NCBI GenBank assembly: GCA_905215425.1
Contig: CAJMQD010000055.1
Location: 1-6,474 of the forward strand
Direction: 5' to 3'
DNA length: 6,474 nt
Source: an uncultured bacterium
GTDB taxonomy: Bacteria > Bacillota > Clostridia > Oscillospirales > Oscillospiraceae
Shown: positions 6,425-6,474 of the stretch, in pieces
How positions within the stretch are numbered: the first letter of the stretch is position 1
How the letters are laid out: each line of letters opens with the position of its first letter
Made by a program: the position numbers and the translations under genes
The notes under the pieces: model-generated
The model's database searches: none
Told to the model about the DNA's origin: nothing
The model's input: the letters and a program-made list of their open reading frames with translations, nothing else

Positions 6425-6474
6425 TTTTTTACGCTCATTATTTCTTTTCCCGGTGCACAATTTTTTTCCGTGCT
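6425..6474 (-). other. AT-rich leader upstream of the operon
   Basis: This stretch has seven-A runs on the minus strand (ending at 6424 and near 6461-6467) and a GTGCAC palindrome at 6453-6458. I looked for paired -35 and -10 boxes and found none with acceptable spacing. The promoter may lie beyond the window edge. Confidence 0.3.

Noticed and set aside
6422..6438. Slippage on the seven-A run rescuing an MSVKK start for the RraA-like gene
   Set aside because: Adding one A leads into the same TAA at 6410-6412, and removing one A leaves the frame of the gene, so neither shift yields a full product.
6425..6474. A sigma-70 type promoter using TTGTGC and TAATGA on the minus strand
   Set aside because: The spacing between the two boxes is about 14 bases, too short, and the boxes match consensus poorly.

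Overview
The window looks like part of a Gram-positive anaerobe chromosome, probably a gut-type clostridium of the Oscillospiraceae kind. This rests on GC-rich genes with AT-rich gaps, AAGGAGG-type ribosome sites, an alanine-rich lipoprotein signal with an LFAGC lipobox, and a clostridial-style IS150-group transposase remnant. The genus is an inference. Every supported protein gene lies on the minus strand, so the reading order runs from the right end to the left.

Layout in transcription order. From 6474 to 6425 there is a short AT-rich leader with no promoter I can defend. An RraA-family aldolase-like gene follows (homology from about 6424 down to 5756), but its N-terminal coding sequence carries an in-frame TAA at 6410-6412. 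Then come an Ldh2-family (malate/L-lactate/YiaK-type) NAD(P)-dependent 2-hydroxyacid dehydrogenase (5739-4717), a TAXI-type TRAP solute-binding lipoprotein (4673-3606), a fused DctQM-type TRAP permease (3524-1551) and a class V-fold PLP enzyme (1432-170). Gaps between genes are 16, 43, 81 and 118 bases, so this reads as one operon. The 81-base gap holds a strong hairpin.

The operon ends against mobile-element debris. At 101-166 sits a 66-base, almost perfect palindrome whose outer sequence resembles an IS150-group (IS3 family) terminal inverted repeat. Next to it, from 99 to the window edge, is an OrfB transposase fragment that starts just before its catalytic Glu.

How the genes may work together (inference). 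The TAXI-TRAP pair would import a carboxylate or amino-acid-like substrate. The Ldh2 enzyme would interconvert a 2-hydroxy acid and a 2-oxo acid. The RraA-like enzyme would cleave or decarboxylate a 2-oxo acid, as 4-hydroxy-4-methyl-2-oxoglutarate aldolases do, and the PLP enzyme would act on an amino acid or amine. No substrate can be named from sequence alone. The PLP gene is visibly less GC-rich than the other four and may have joined the operon separately.
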